A stretch of DNA of 64,000 nucleotides. Origin: Sphingomonas mucosissima. GTDB lineage: Bacteria; Pseudomonadota; Alphaproteobacteria; Sphingomonadales; Sphingomonadaceae. This document shows, piece after piece, positions 30,576-39,086 of the stretch; within the stretch, counting starts at the first letter, position 1, and each line of letters starts with the position of its first letter. The stretch lies in assembly GCF_002197665.1 (NCBI RefSeq), contig NZ_NBBJ01000003.1, positions 62,001 through 126,000 on the forward strand. The letters are read 5' to 3'. The notes below the pieces were generated by a model. That model made no database searches. It saw only the letters and a list, made by a program, of their open reading frames with translations, and was not told the DNA's origin. The translations under genes were made by a program, and so were the position numbers.

Positions 30576-31654
30576 GCCTTCAGCTCCGGACGGACGACGA
30601 CCTTGCACTGCTGTTCGGGATCGGCGAGCGCGGCAAAGGCGGCGGGCACCCCGTCGAGCCCGACCTCGTCGGTGATCGCCGGCAGCACGTCGATCTTGCC
30701 GTTCGCGATATTGCCCAATGTCGCGGCAAATTCCTCGGCGGTGTAGCCAAGCACGAATCGGAAATCGATCTGCTTGTTGATGCACAGGAACGGCTCGATT
30801 TTGTCCGTTTCCATGCACACGCCCGCCACGATCACCTGCGTGCTCACCGGCACCGATTCGATGATGTTCTGCAGCACGCCCGGCACGCCGACGCATTCAA
30901 ATACGATCGCGCGCTTGCCCTTCTGACCCGTCATCATTGCCGCCATCCGTTCGGACGAGGTGCGCGGCACGCCCAATTCGCTCCATTTGGTATGCGGCGA
31001 CTCCTTGGCCGGATCGACGATGACGTCGGCGCCCATCTTTTCCGCCACGGCGCGGCGCGCCGGCGAGAAATCCGCCGCCACCACCGGCCCCAGCCCGCGC
31101 GATTTCAGCCCCGCGATCACCGCGAGGCCCACCGGGCCGCAGCCAATGACGAGGTTCACCGTATCCGGCCCCGCCGCGGACATCGCGACGGCATGTTCGC
31201 CCACCGCAAACGGCTCGGTCATCGCCGCCTGCACGTCACTGAGCCCGTTAGGCACTTCGAGCAGCATCGCCTCGCTCAGCACCATCTGTTCGCTGTAGCC
31301 GCCCGGGTAATTGTTCGAATACCCGATCGCTTCATAGCCTTCGGGCTTCATGGCGATCGGCATGGAAACGACGCGCGTCCCCGCCTTCAGCCGCTTGGCC
31401 GATCCGGGCCCGTGATCCAGGATCTCGGCGGAAAATTCATGGCCGAAGATCATGTCCTTGGATGGATCGGTGCGCGGCGTCTCACCGGTGCGCGCGCCAA
31501 GCTCCAACATGTTCTCGAACGAATGAACCGCGTGCAGGTCCGATCCGCAGATCCCGCAAGCCAGCGTCTTCACCAGCACTTCGCCGTGGCCGGGCACCGG
31601 ATCGGGCACCTCGTCGCAGATCAATTGCTTGTTGCGTCTCACCACGGCTCGCAT
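30572..31654 (-). CDS. Zinc-dependent MDR alcohol dehydrogenase
   Basis: A 360-residue medium-chain dehydrogenase with catalytic zinc residues visible as CGICGSDLHAVH and GHEFSAEI. The NAD(P) fold appears in VNLVIGCGPVGLAVIAGLKSRGLG. The usual structural four-cysteine lobe is not seen. The substrate is probably a secondary alcohol or aldehyde of the pathway. The ATG at 31654 has GGGAGGGG upstream. It is the first gene of the two-gene operon with the epoxide-hydrolase-like protein and is divergent from the FAD oxidoreductase; a TetR-type site lies between them. Confidence 0.88.
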   Translation of the reverse strand: MRAVVRRNKQLICDEVPDPVPGHGEVLVKTLACGICGSDLHAVHSFENMLELGARTGETPRTDPSKDMIFGHEFSAEILDHGPGSAKRLKAGTRVVSMPIAMKPEGYEAIGYSNNYPGGYSEQMVLSEAMLLEVPNGLSDVQAAMTEPFAVGEHAVAMSAAGPDTVNLVIGCGPVGLAVIAGLKSRGLGPVVAADFSPARRAVAEKMGADVIVDPAKESPHTKWSELGVPRTSSERMAAMMTGQKGKRAIVFECVGVPGVLQNIIESVPVSTQVIVAGVCMETDKIEPFLCINKQIDFRFVLGYTAEEFAATLGNIANGKIDVLPAITDEVGLDGVPAAFAALADPEQQCKVVVRPELKA

Positions 31655-31743
31655 CGCAGCCCCTCCCATGTCGATCGTCCAGCGTGGTCGCCGGATCATG
31701 GCCGCATGGTGCCGCGCGCCGACGCTGCGCGCAAGCGGCATAT

Positions 31744-31759
31744 TCATAACGTGTTCGGA
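31744..31759 (+). promoter_or_regulatory. Putative TetR operator, copy 1
   Basis: TCATAACGTGTTCGGA fits a partial palindrome TC-N2-AAC-N2-GTT-N2-GA. The 15-base core matches the site at 36417-36432 (minus strand) in 14 positions, 12 of them consecutive. It lies in the gap between the zinc dehydrogenase and the FAD oxidoreductase. Binding by the local TetR is inferred. Confidence 0.55.
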
Positions 31760-31815
31760 TTTCTTGCGGGCGATCGCTTTTCGGATTATGTGTGGCGCAA
31801 ACGTCGGAGATAGCA

Positions 31816-33339
31816 ATGTCAGGCAGCAATGTTTCAGGCACGTCGGGCGAACAGGTGATCGTCGTCGGCGCCGGCATCGCGGGCCTGTGCACCGCGCTTC
31901 GCCTCGGCGGCGGATCGCGCCAGGTCACGCTTCTGGAGCGGGACGATCCGCCGCCGGAGGGCGGGCCGGACGTCGCTTTCGATCAATGGCAGCGCCGCGG
32001 CGTTGGCCAGCTGCGCCAGAGCCACGCCTTTCTCGCCCGCCTCCGCAACATCATCCGCGACGAGCATCCCGGGCTGCTGCAGGATCTCTACGCCGCAGGC
32101 TGCCGCGACATCACCTTTCAGGACATGCTGCCGCCCAAGCTCCAGGGGCGCTACGTGCCGGCGCCCGGGGATGCCGATCTCACCATCCTAACCAGCCGGC
32201 GTACGACGCTGGAGCTGGTGATCCGCCGCTATGTCGAGCAGTTGCCCGGCGTCACCATCCGCAGCGGCGTGAAAGTGCGCAGCCCCATCACGCACCGGGA
32301 TGGCGCCGGCACGACCGTGGTGACAGGCGTCGTGGCAGACACGGCAGCCGGGCGGGAGGAGATCACCGCCGACGTGGTGGTCGATGCCGGTGGCAAGGCC
32401 GCAAGCCTTATCGAGCAGCTGATCAAGGCCGGCGCCCCGATCGTGGAAACAGCGGAAACGGCGGGTGTGCTGTATTTCACCCGCCACTATCGCCTGCGCG
32501 ATGGCCGGGAGGAGCCGCCGCGCGGCGACGTGCCGCCCTCGGGCGATCTCGGCTATCTCAAATTCGGCGTCTTCCCGGCGGACAACCGCCGTTTCTCGAT
32601 CACGCTGTGCGTGCCGGAAATCGAGCATGAGCTGCGCAAGGCGGTGATGGACGGCGATACGTTTCAGCGGATCTGCATGGCCATGCCCGGCATGGCGCCC
32701 TGGGTCGATCCTGCCACGTCGGAGCCGGTTGGCAAGGTGATCGGCATGGGCGATCTGCACAGCCGCTGGCGCAGCCTGATGGCGCAGGGCAAGCCAGCGG
32801 TGCTCGGCTTCTTCGCGATCGGCGACGCCTTGGTGCGCACCAACCCGCTTTATGGTCGCGGCTGCTCGCTCGCCGCCGTCAGCGCCGGGGTGCTCCGCCG
32901 CGCGCTCGACAGCACGCGCGATCCAGCCGCGCGGCTCGGCATCTACGATCGCGGCATCCTGGCGGAGGTAAAGCCTTTTTACGATCTCATGCTGAAGCAG
33001 GATCGCTCCGCCATCCGCCGCGCGCGCGCCACGCTGACGCCCGATCACCGCCCGCGCCTGAAAGCCCGGCTCGCCAAGAGCTTCATCGACGACGGGATCA
33101 CCATCGCCGCACGTTCGGACATCCAGCTGATGCGCGCGATGATGCGCGGCTTCCACATGCTCGAACATCCCGAGGCATGGCTGAAGCGGCCGCAGAATCT
33201 CAGCAAGGTGCTCGGCTATTGGGCGCGCGGACGCCGCCTCAACGCCCATGCCTATGCGCCGCAGCCCGGACCGGACCGCCCGGAGCTGATGGCAACCATC
33301 GGCCTCGATGCACGGGCCGATCTGCTGCAGGCGGCGTGA
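31816..33339 (+). CDS. FAD-dependent oxidoreductase (monooxygenase/dehydrogenase-like)
   Basis: A 507-residue flavoprotein. The N-terminal dinucleotide motif is VIVVGAGIAGLCTALRLGGG, followed by QVTLLERDD. A middle segment FAIGDALVRTNPLYGRGCSLAAVSAGVL contains the GD motif that contacts FAD ribose. The arrangement resembles the p-hydroxybenzoate hydroxylase/geranylgeranyl reductase group; the reaction is not predictable. The ATG at 31816 (GGAGAT upstream) was chosen over a GTG at 31792. It is alone on the plus strand, divergent from the dehydrogenase operon. Confidence 0.82.
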   Translation: MSGSNVSGTSGEQVIVVGAGIAGLCTALRLGGGSRQVTLLERDDPPPEGGPDVAFDQWQRRGVGQLRQSHAFLARLRNIIRDEHPGLLQDLYAAGCRDITFQDMLPPKLQGRYVPAPGDADLTILTSRRTTLELVIRRYVEQLPGVTIRSGVKVRSPITHRDGAGTTVVTGVVADTAAGREEITADVVVDAGGKAASLIEQLIKAGAPIVETAETAGVLYFTRHYRLRDGREEPPRGDVPPSGDLGYLKFGVFPADNRRFSITLCVPEIEHELRKAVMDGDTFQRICMAMPGMAPWVDPATSEPVGKVIGMGDLHSRWRSLMAQGKPAVLGFFAIGDALVRTNPLYGRGCSLAAVSAGVLRRALDSTRDPAARLGIYDRGILAEVKPFYDLMLKQDRSAIRRARATLTPDHRPRLKARLAKSFIDDGITIAARSDIQLMRAMMRGFHMLEHPEAWLKRPQNLSKVLGYWARGRRLNAHAYAPQPGPDRPELMATIGLDARADLLQAA

Positions 33340-33522
33340 GCCGGCGGTGGAGCAGTGTTGGCGAGCGGCGCGCTGCCTTGACCTAAGGGACACAAGGCGA
33401 GGCGAACTTCATCGTCTGCGCTACCCGTGGGCGGTCCAGGTCGAGCCCTCACCGCTAGAAATCGGGTCGTGATAGGAAGTGTGGCCGGCCAGCTACTGGC
33501 CGAGGCCGAACCAAGCCGGTTC

Positions 33523-33912
33523 TTACCGGAACAGACCCGGCAAGGCTCCGTCATCATCTCCGGGAAGGCCGTCCAATGTCTCACGCGCGCGGCTCAGCCA
33601 GGCTTCCAGCGCGTGCAGCGCCTTGGCCGTCAGGGTCAGCGGAGCGCTCAGATTTCCATCGCCATCGCCGATGATCAGCTGCTCACGCGTCAGATATTCG
33701 ATCCAACGCCGCCCCGTCGCGCTCGACCCGCCAATCTGCTCCAGCGCGGCAAGCCCGGTCAGCCGTTCGCCCAGCGAGTCCGCGATGAACAGGGCGAGCA
33801 GAAGCTCATAGGCGATCTCACCGCCAAACAGTTCCGCCGGCAACGCACGCCGACGATCCCGCCGCACCACCAGGATCGCTCGCGCAAGCTCGGCAAGTGT
33901 GTCATCCGCCAC
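33523..33912 (-). CDS. Small protein, possible winged-helix DNA-binding domain
   Basis: A 129-residue protein starting at a GTG with AGGAAAG upstream. The sequence is helical: ARAILVVRRDRRRALPAELF, then EIAYELLLALFIADSLGERLTGLAALEQIG, RRWIEYLTREQLI, and LTLTAKALHALEAWL. The layout resembles a MarR/ArsR-like winged helix (helix, helix, recognition helix, wing-like GDGDGNLSAP), but no exact family was recognised. It lies inside the catabolic cluster, convergent with the FAD oxidoreductase, and could be a second local regulator. Confidence 0.6.
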   Translation of the reverse strand: MADDTLAELARAILVVRRDRRRALPAELFGGEIAYELLLALFIADSLGERLTGLAALEQIGGSSATGRRWIEYLTREQLIIGDGDGNLSAPLTLTAKALHALEAWLSRARETLDGLPGDDDGALPGLFR

Positions 33913-34289
33913 GGCTTTCCTTCCTGAAAAAGCTTGAAGAAAAGCCGATTGAACGCCCTCGCCTGTTTGACCCGATTGTGATTTGTGGCGACATCAACAA
34001 ACAACGTTCGGCAGAGCCGCCGAGCCCCGCAAAATATCGGTCAGCGCGCGATAATTGTTTTCACCGTCTTTCCAAGGCGAGAATCAAGGCGATTGCTGAA
34101 GAACAAGCCGGCATCACTTGCCCGGTGTCACTCCGTTTCACCAAAACTTGCCTTCTCCAAACCTCCTCTTTTTCCAAAGCCAGGCATGCAAACCGGGCGG
34201 CACGGGCCAAAGCGGGCTCACCAGGCGGCAGGTCAGAAAAGCTGCGCGGTCATGACGAGCCGCCGCACACATGCGGCCGCCCGTCCTGC
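33913..34289. other. Gene-free stretch upstream of the winged-helix-like gene
   Basis: About 375 bases, AT-richer than the flanks, with no open frame that has a start signal and plausible protein sequence. It would hold the promoter of the minus-strand winged-helix-like gene and the 3' end of the SDR transcript. No strong hairpin was found. Confidence 0.4.
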
Positions 34290-35135
34290 TCAGCCCGCCG
34301 TAGCGCCGACCGGAAGCGGCGTAGCCGCGGCGACCTGCGCGTCGATGGTCGCGAACAGTCGGCCTTGCGCCATTTCGTCGCGGGTCTGCTCGGGATGAAG
34401 CGTCGCCATATGATCCAGCGCAACCAGTTCGCGCGGCACAAACCAGTGGAGGCGATCGGAGTGGTAGGCTTCCCAAACCGTCTCCGCCACGTCGCGCGGT
34501 GGAATTGCGCGGAAAACGCCGCTTTTCGGCGCTGCCGCTGCCACACCTTCGGGCAGGATCGGCGTATCAATCAGCGCCGGCAATACATCGGACACCCGAA
34601 CACCATAAGGCTTCAGCTCGATCGCCAGCGCCTCCGTCAGCCCCTTCACCGCATGTTTGGTCGCCGAATAGACGGCGATCATCGGCATGCCATAGGTCGC
34701 CGACGACGATGACGTGGTGAAGCACATCGATCCGGGCGTCGCCTTCAGCAGCGGGATGGCCAGGTGAATGCCGGTTAACACGCCGATGAAGTTCACGTTC
34801 ACCACGGCAAGCACGTCCGCCCATGGCTGATCTTCGAACGGGCCGCCGCGGCCGATTCCGGCGTTGTTGTACAGGATATCGAGCCGGCCGCCGCTTGCCG
34901 CTGCGAACCGGTCCAAGGCCGCCCCATAGGCGTCGCGGTCGGTCACATCCAGTCGCTGAACCAAGCAGTTCCCGCTGCCCAGTTCCTGCTCCAGCTCGGC
35001 TAGCCCGGCCTCGTTGACGTCGGCCCCGCCGATAAACCAGCCCTGCCCCGCAAAGAGCCGAGCGGTTTCCAGCCCCATACCGGAGGCCGCGCCGGTGATG
35101 AAGATCGCCTTGCGGCCGTTTGCGGCGGCGCTCAC
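34290..35135 (-). CDS. Short-chain dehydrogenase/reductase
   Basis: A 281-residue classical SDR. Cofactor motif TGAASGMG (about 14-21), NNAG, an active-site region with SSSSATYGMPMIAVYSATKHAVKG (Ser, Tyr-x3-Lys), and the adenosine-site LDVTD are all present. The C-terminal extension suits members that oxidise hydrophobic alcohols. The start GTG overlaps the stop of the LLM gene, so the pair forms one operon. Together with the zinc dehydrogenase it offers two alcohol oxidation steps in the cluster. Confidence 0.9.
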   Translation of the reverse strand: MSAAANGRKAIFITGAASGMGLETARLFAGQGWFIGGADVNEAGLAELEQELGSGNCLVQRLDVTDRDAYGAALDRFAAASGGRLDILYNNAGIGRGGPFEDQPWADVLAVVNVNFIGVLTGIHLAIPLLKATPGSMCFTTSSSSATYGMPMIAVYSATKHAVKGLTEALAIELKPYGVRVSDVLPALIDTPILPEGVAAAAPKSGVFRAIPPRDVAETVWEAYHSDRLHWFVPRELVALDHMATLHPEQTRDEMAQGRLFATIDAQVAAATPLPVGATAG

Positions 35136-36349
35136 TCGGCTGCCTCCGCCTTCTTGTCGATGCCCATCGCGGCAAGGATCTCGGGACGGATGTTCTCCGT
35201 CCCTTTCTTCTGGATATGCTCCGCGAGCCGCGCGCCGACCGCCGCTTGCGCCTCACCGATGAAGCGCGGCCGGTTGGTGGCAGCCCATTCGATCGACGAC
35301 TGGCGATTGGCATTCATGCCGTTCACTTCCGGCATCACATAGCGGGCGATCATCTCATAGGACTTCTTCTTGTTCTCCCACTCGGCCCAATTGGTATCCA
35401 GAAGGAGGAAAGCGCCGAAGCCGCCGGACTGCTCCCGCAGCCGCTCGATCTGCTTTACTGCGTCTTCCGGCGTCCCCACCACTGCCATGCCGGAATCGAC
35501 GATCGCGTCCACCGGATCGGAGCCATCGGTCGGCGCGAGCGGCAGCGCGGCGACTTCGCGGAAATAATACAGCCACTTGTCCAGGCCCTCGCGCACCTGC
35601 GCACGCGCTTCCTCGCGCGTTGCTGCGACGTGCATCGGGCCGACGAGCCGCCACTGGCTGCGGTCGACCTTGGTCCCGCTCTCGGCCGCTTGCTGCTCGG
35701 CGATCGCCCAGTTCGAGGTGAGCGCGTTGAACCCGCCGGTCTGGGTCGCGCCGATCGATAGCAACCCCAGGCCGTGACGCCCAGCGGCGGTGGCGCCCGA
35801 TGGCGACACCTGGCTAGCCACACTGATCTCGACCGAGGGCCGGCTGTACGGCAGCATCTGCAATCGCGCCTTGTTCAGTTCGAACCAGTCGGTCTTCTTC
35901 GTGACCTGCTCGCCGCGCAGCAGCGGCACCAGCACGTCCAAAGCCTCGTCCATGCGATCACGCTGACGCGATACCGGGATTCCCATCATGAAGGCGTCGG
36001 ATGGCAGCGCGCCCGGCCCGACCCCGAACATCACCCGCCCGCGCGTGATATGGTCGAGTTGGTTGATGCGGTCCGCCAGCATCAGGGGATGATGGTAGGG
36101 AAGCGAGGAGACGCCCGTGCCAAGGCGAATATGGCGCGTCCGCTCAGCAACGGTGGCGATGAACAGCTCCGGGCTGGCGATCAGTTCATAACCGGCGGAG
36201 TGATGCTCACCGATCCAGGCTTCATCGAAGCCCAGCTTGTCCATATGCACCACCAGATCGAGATCCCGCTCCAGCGCCAGCGTCGGATTCTCGTTGAGCG
36301 GATGAAAGGGTGCGATGAAGGCGCCGAAACGGATTTTGTCCTCGGCCAT
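35132..36349 (-). CDS. LLM class flavin-dependent oxidoreductase
   Basis: A 405-residue luciferase-like (beta/alpha) barrel monooxygenase using FMNH2 or F420 and oxygen. The first segments RFGAFIAPFHPLNENPTLALERDLDLVVHMDKLGFDEAWIGEHHSAG and GTGVSSLPYHHPLMLADRINQLDHITRGRVMFGVGPG are diagnostic of the bacterial-luciferase family, long form. Such enzymes oxidise ketones, aldehydes or sulfur compounds. GGAGAG precedes the ATG. It heads the operon with the SDR and is divergent from the TetR gene; the putative operator copy 2 lies between them. Confidence 0.92.
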   Translation of the reverse strand: MAEDKIRFGAFIAPFHPLNENPTLALERDLDLVVHMDKLGFDEAWIGEHHSAGYELIASPELFIATVAERTRHIRLGTGVSSLPYHHPLMLADRINQLDHITRGRVMFGVGPGALPSDAFMMGIPVSRQRDRMDEALDVLVPLLRGEQVTKKTDWFELNKARLQMLPYSRPSVEISVASQVSPSGATAAGRHGLGLLSIGATQTGGFNALTSNWAIAEQQAAESGTKVDRSQWRLVGPMHVAATREEARAQVREGLDKWLYYFREVAALPLAPTDGSDPVDAIVDSGMAVVGTPEDAVKQIERLREQSGGFGAFLLLDTNWAEWENKKKSYEMIARYVMPEVNGMNANRQSSIEWAATNRPRFIGEAQAAVGARLAEHIQKKGTENIRPEILAAMGIDKKAEAAE

Positions 36350-36416
36350 GCTATCTCTCCTCGGTTCATCTTTGTGACCGATGCTACGCCGCCCATGTCC
36401 ACCTGACCAGCCACTT

Positions 36417-36432
36417 TCAGAACACGTTATGG
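36417..36432 (-). promoter_or_regulatory. Putative TetR operator, copy 2
   Basis: On the minus strand the site reads CCATAACGTGTTCTGA, nearly identical to copy 1 at 31744-31759. It lies between the divergent LLM and TetR starts, the usual place of a TetR autoregulatory operator. Confidence 0.6.
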
Positions 36433-36504
36433 TATTTTAAGGCGCGCCGGCGTTGCAGCTTGCGGTTGCGCCGCCTACTGCGGGGCGATGCGAAGGATAT
36501 TGGC

Positions 36505-37176
36505 ATGAGCCGGCGTGAGGACGCCAAGGCAGAACGTCGTCGTCGGATCATCGCCGCCGCCCGCGACCTGATCAAGGAAACGGGCGACACCGGGCTCTCG
36601 ATGCGCGCCATTGCGGCCCGGGCCGGCGTGTCACTGACGACGCCTTACAATCTGTTCGGATCGAAACGCGCCATCGTGATCGCCCTGCTGGAGGACGTCC
36701 GCGAATTCCACGAGCGATTCTCGCAACTTCACCGTGTCGGCGCCACTGATCGAATCTTCCAGGCCGTATCGATCTCGCTCGCGTATCTTGCTGAAGATCC
36801 TGAGTTTTACCGCACCTTGTGGACCGAAGCCTTGCGCTTCGACAGCAAGGAACTCCGGGGCGAATTGCAGACGCCGCAGCGCTACGGTTTCTGGTGGGCG
36901 CTGCTGAACGAGGCGAAAAGCGAAGGCGCGCTGCTAGCCGAGCTGGAGATCGATCCCCTCCTGCGCGCGCTCGACTCCGTCTATGTCGCGGCGATGCTGG
37001 CTTGGGTATTGGGCGGCATCGAGGTTCAGGAACTCGAGGCGCATGTCGGCTATGGCTATGCCGTCACGTTGCGCGGCGCAGCGAGCGATGCGGCAGCGGG
37101 AAAATTGGAACGCCGCCTAGTCAGCTATCAGAAGGAATTGCTGCGGCACCGGGCAAACGCCGTCGCCGCAGCATGA
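36505..37176 (+). CDS. TetR/AcrR family transcriptional regulator
   Basis: A 223-residue regulator. The helix-turn-helix spans about 12-60 (RRRIIAAARDLIKETGDTGLSMRAIAARAGVSLTTPYNLFGSKRAIVIALL), with GVSLTTPYNLFGSK as the recognition helix region. The ligand-binding half is all helical and does not match a named subfamily that I recognise. The ATG at 36505 follows AAGGAT. It probably represses itself and the LLM-SDR operon, and perhaps the dehydrogenase, epoxide-hydrolase and FAD genes through the second copy of the site. Confidence 0.9.
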   Translation: MSRREDAKAERRRRIIAAARDLIKETGDTGLSMRAIAARAGVSLTTPYNLFGSKRAIVIALLEDVREFHERFSQLHRVGATDRIFQAVSISLAYLAEDPEFYRTLWTEALRFDSKELRGELQTPQRYGFWWALLNEAKSEGALLAELEIDPLLRALDSVYVAAMLAWVLGGIEVQELEAHVGYGYAVTLRGAASDAAAGKLERRLVSYQKELLRHRANAVAAA

Positions 37177-37229
37177 CCTGTATGCCGCCGCGCCGACATT
37201 GCCCGGCGCGACGGCATCATGCGCTTGGC

Positions 37230-38552
37230 CTAGCCGCCGATTGCATCAAGCGCCTGGCTGAAGTCGGCGATCAGATCGTCTGCATCTTCCACGCCGATGG
37301 AGATGCGCACCAGATTGTCGGTGATGCCCAGCGCCGCCTTGCGCGCGTCCGGCACGGACAGGTGGGTCATGGCGGCCGGATGGCTCGCCAGCGTCTCGGT
37401 GCCGCCGAGGCTCACCGCCAGTTTGGCGATCTTCAGCGCGTCGAGGAAGGCAAAGGCCTCCGCCTCTCCACCCTTGAGGTACAGAGAGAAGGTGGAACCG
37501 GCGCCGTTGCAGTGGCGACGGTAGATATCCGCCTGCCGCGCGTCCTGGCCACCCTCAAGGAAGCCGAGGTAGCCGACCTTCTCCACCGCTGAATGATCGC
37601 GCAGGAAGGCGCAGACCTTGGCCGCATTCTCCCCCGCGCGACTCATGCGCAGCTCCAGCGTCTCCAGGCTCCGCAGGAGCATCCACGCCGTGTTCGGGTC
37701 GCAGATCGTGCCGATCGTGTTCCGCATCAGCCGGATCGTGTCCATGTGCGCTTTCGACCCCAGCACGCCGCCAGCGACTAGATCACTGTGTCCGCCGGCG
37801 TATTTCGTCAGGCTGTACACGACCAGGTCTGCCCCATGGCGCAGCGGCTTGTGCCACAGCGGGCCGAGGAAGGTATTGTCGATCGCAATCGGTGGCTTGT
37901 TCGCACCAGTAAAGATCGCGTCGCGGCTTGCCGACACCGCCTCCACATCGACCAGCGCGTTGGTCGGATTGGCCGGGCTTTCGAGATAGATCAGCGCGAC
38001 ATTGCCCGACGCCGCCTTTGACAGCACCGCATCGATCTCCTCGCGCGTCGCGCCCGCTGGGAAGTCGAGCCAGTGCACGCCGAAGCGGCCGAGAATACGC
38101 GCGATCAGCGTTTCGGTGGCGGCATAAAGCGGGCCGGAGTGGACGATCGTGTCACCCGGCTTGACCATCGACAGGAACAAGGTCGCGATCGCCGACATAC
38201 CGCTCGAGAAGGCAAGCGCGTCTTCCGCATCCTCCCAGATGGACAGGCGATCTTCCAATATCTCCTGGTTCGGCCCGTTGAAACGGGAATAAACCAGCCC
38301 CTCCGCGCCGCCCGGCCGCTTACCGGTCACCCCTTCGAAATGCCGCTTGCCGGCCGCGGCATTGGGAAACACGAAGGTGGAGGTTAGGAAGATCGGCGGC
38401 TTCAGCGCCCCCTCGGAGAGAGCGGGGTCATAGCCATGACCCATCATCAGCGTGGCTGGCTTCAGCTTACGCCCGCCGATCTCGTCCACCGCTGGCTTTG
38501 GCGATACGCGGGCCTCAACGCCGGTGAGATCGGCCTCAGTTTCCTTGGTCAT
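37230..38552 (-). CDS. Cystathionine gamma-synthase family PLP enzyme
   Basis: A 440-residue pyridoxal-phosphate enzyme of the Cys/Met metabolism family (cystathionine gamma-synthase, beta/gamma-lyase, methionine gamma-lyase). Fold type I residues are visible: SSGMSAIATLFLSMVKPGDTIV, YLESPANPTN, IDNTFLGPLWHKPL, and the PLP lysine in VYSLTKYAGGHSDLVAGG. It is longer at the N-terminus than the E. coli enzymes by about 40 residues. Which sulfur substrate it uses cannot be told. It is convergent with the TetR gene. Confidence 0.88.
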   Translation of the reverse strand: MTKETEADLTGVEARVSPKPAVDEIGGRKLKPATLMMGHGYDPALSEGALKPPIFLTSTFVFPNAAAGKRHFEGVTGKRPGGAEGLVYSRFNGPNQEILEDRLSIWEDAEDALAFSSGMSAIATLFLSMVKPGDTIVHSGPLYAATETLIARILGRFGVHWLDFPAGATREEIDAVLSKAASGNVALIYLESPANPTNALVDVEAVSASRDAIFTGANKPPIAIDNTFLGPLWHKPLRHGADLVVYSLTKYAGGHSDLVAGGVLGSKAHMDTIRLMRNTIGTICDPNTAWMLLRSLETLELRMSRAGENAAKVCAFLRDHSAVEKVGYLGFLEGGQDARQADIYRRHCNGAGSTFSLYLKGGEAEAFAFLDALKIAKLAVSLGGTETLASHPAAMTHLSVPDARKAALGITDNLVRISIGVEDADDLIADFSQALDAIGG

Positions 38553-38627
38553 GTTCTGGCTCCGCTGGGATTTGGGGCGCGCTCGGCGCTATCCCCCTCA
38601 CCTAACAGCAACTGCCCGATCTGGCGA

Positions 38628-39050
38628 TCAGCCCGCCGTGTAGGGCGTGAACGGACCAATGGCGCAGCTACCCGTTTCAAAACGCGCCGCACGGTCTACC
38701 GTTGTCGCGATGTCACCGCGACAAAGCCGCGGGCCGAACTGACGCGTCACCAAGGCATCGCCCCGCGCGACATTTTCGCACCCGCCCGCCGTTTCGCTGA
38801 CGAAGATGCGGTTGCGGCTCTCGCGATAGACCAGCTTGTTGCCGACGGCACGTAGCGAGACGTTGCGGAAACGCGTGTCGATGCAATCAACCGCTGCCTG
38901 AGGTTTCAGGCGCGACAGCTCCTTTTCGATCTGCATCTGCTCGCGCGCATAGGGCCCGGGCTTGCGATCACCAGCCGCATTGGCGGTGGACATGGCGGCA
39001 GCTCCCGCGGCGGCAGCGAGCGCAAAGGAAATCAATATCGTACCCATCAT
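38628..39050 (-). CDS. Small exported protein, paralog of the 5.0-5.4 kb protein (DUF6491-like)
   Basis: A 140-residue protein with a signal peptide (MMGTILISFALAAAAGAAAMSTANAAG), then a helical linker, then the same motif order as the protein at 5027-5428: AVDCIDTRF, KLVYRESRNRIFVS, ALVTRQFGPRLCRGDIATTVD, and IGPFTPY at the end. It has four cysteines, two more than its paralog (GGCEN, GSCAIG). AGGAG lies five bases before the ATG at 39050. Function unknown; the paired pattern suggests a small periplasmic domain with a disulfide. Confidence 0.72.
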   Translation of the reverse strand: MMGTILISFALAAAAGAAAMSTANAAGDRKPGPYAREQMQIEKELSRLKPQAAVDCIDTRFRNVSLRAVGNKLVYRESRNRIFVSETAGGCENVARGDALVTRQFGPRLCRGDIATTVDRAARFETGSCAIGPFTPYTAG

Positions 39051-39086
39051 CGTCACTCCTGCCCGCCGCCTAGGCGCATAACGCTC

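Noticed and set aside
28866..30746. Plus-strand open frame across the gene-poor patch and the epoxide-hydrolase-like gene (626 codons)
   Set aside because: It overlaps two better supported genes, has no ribosome site, and its sequence resembles no protein.
33427..33927. Plus-strand open frame over the winged-helix-like gene
   Set aside because: It is the complement of the better supported minus-strand gene, which has a ribosome site and a protein-like sequence.
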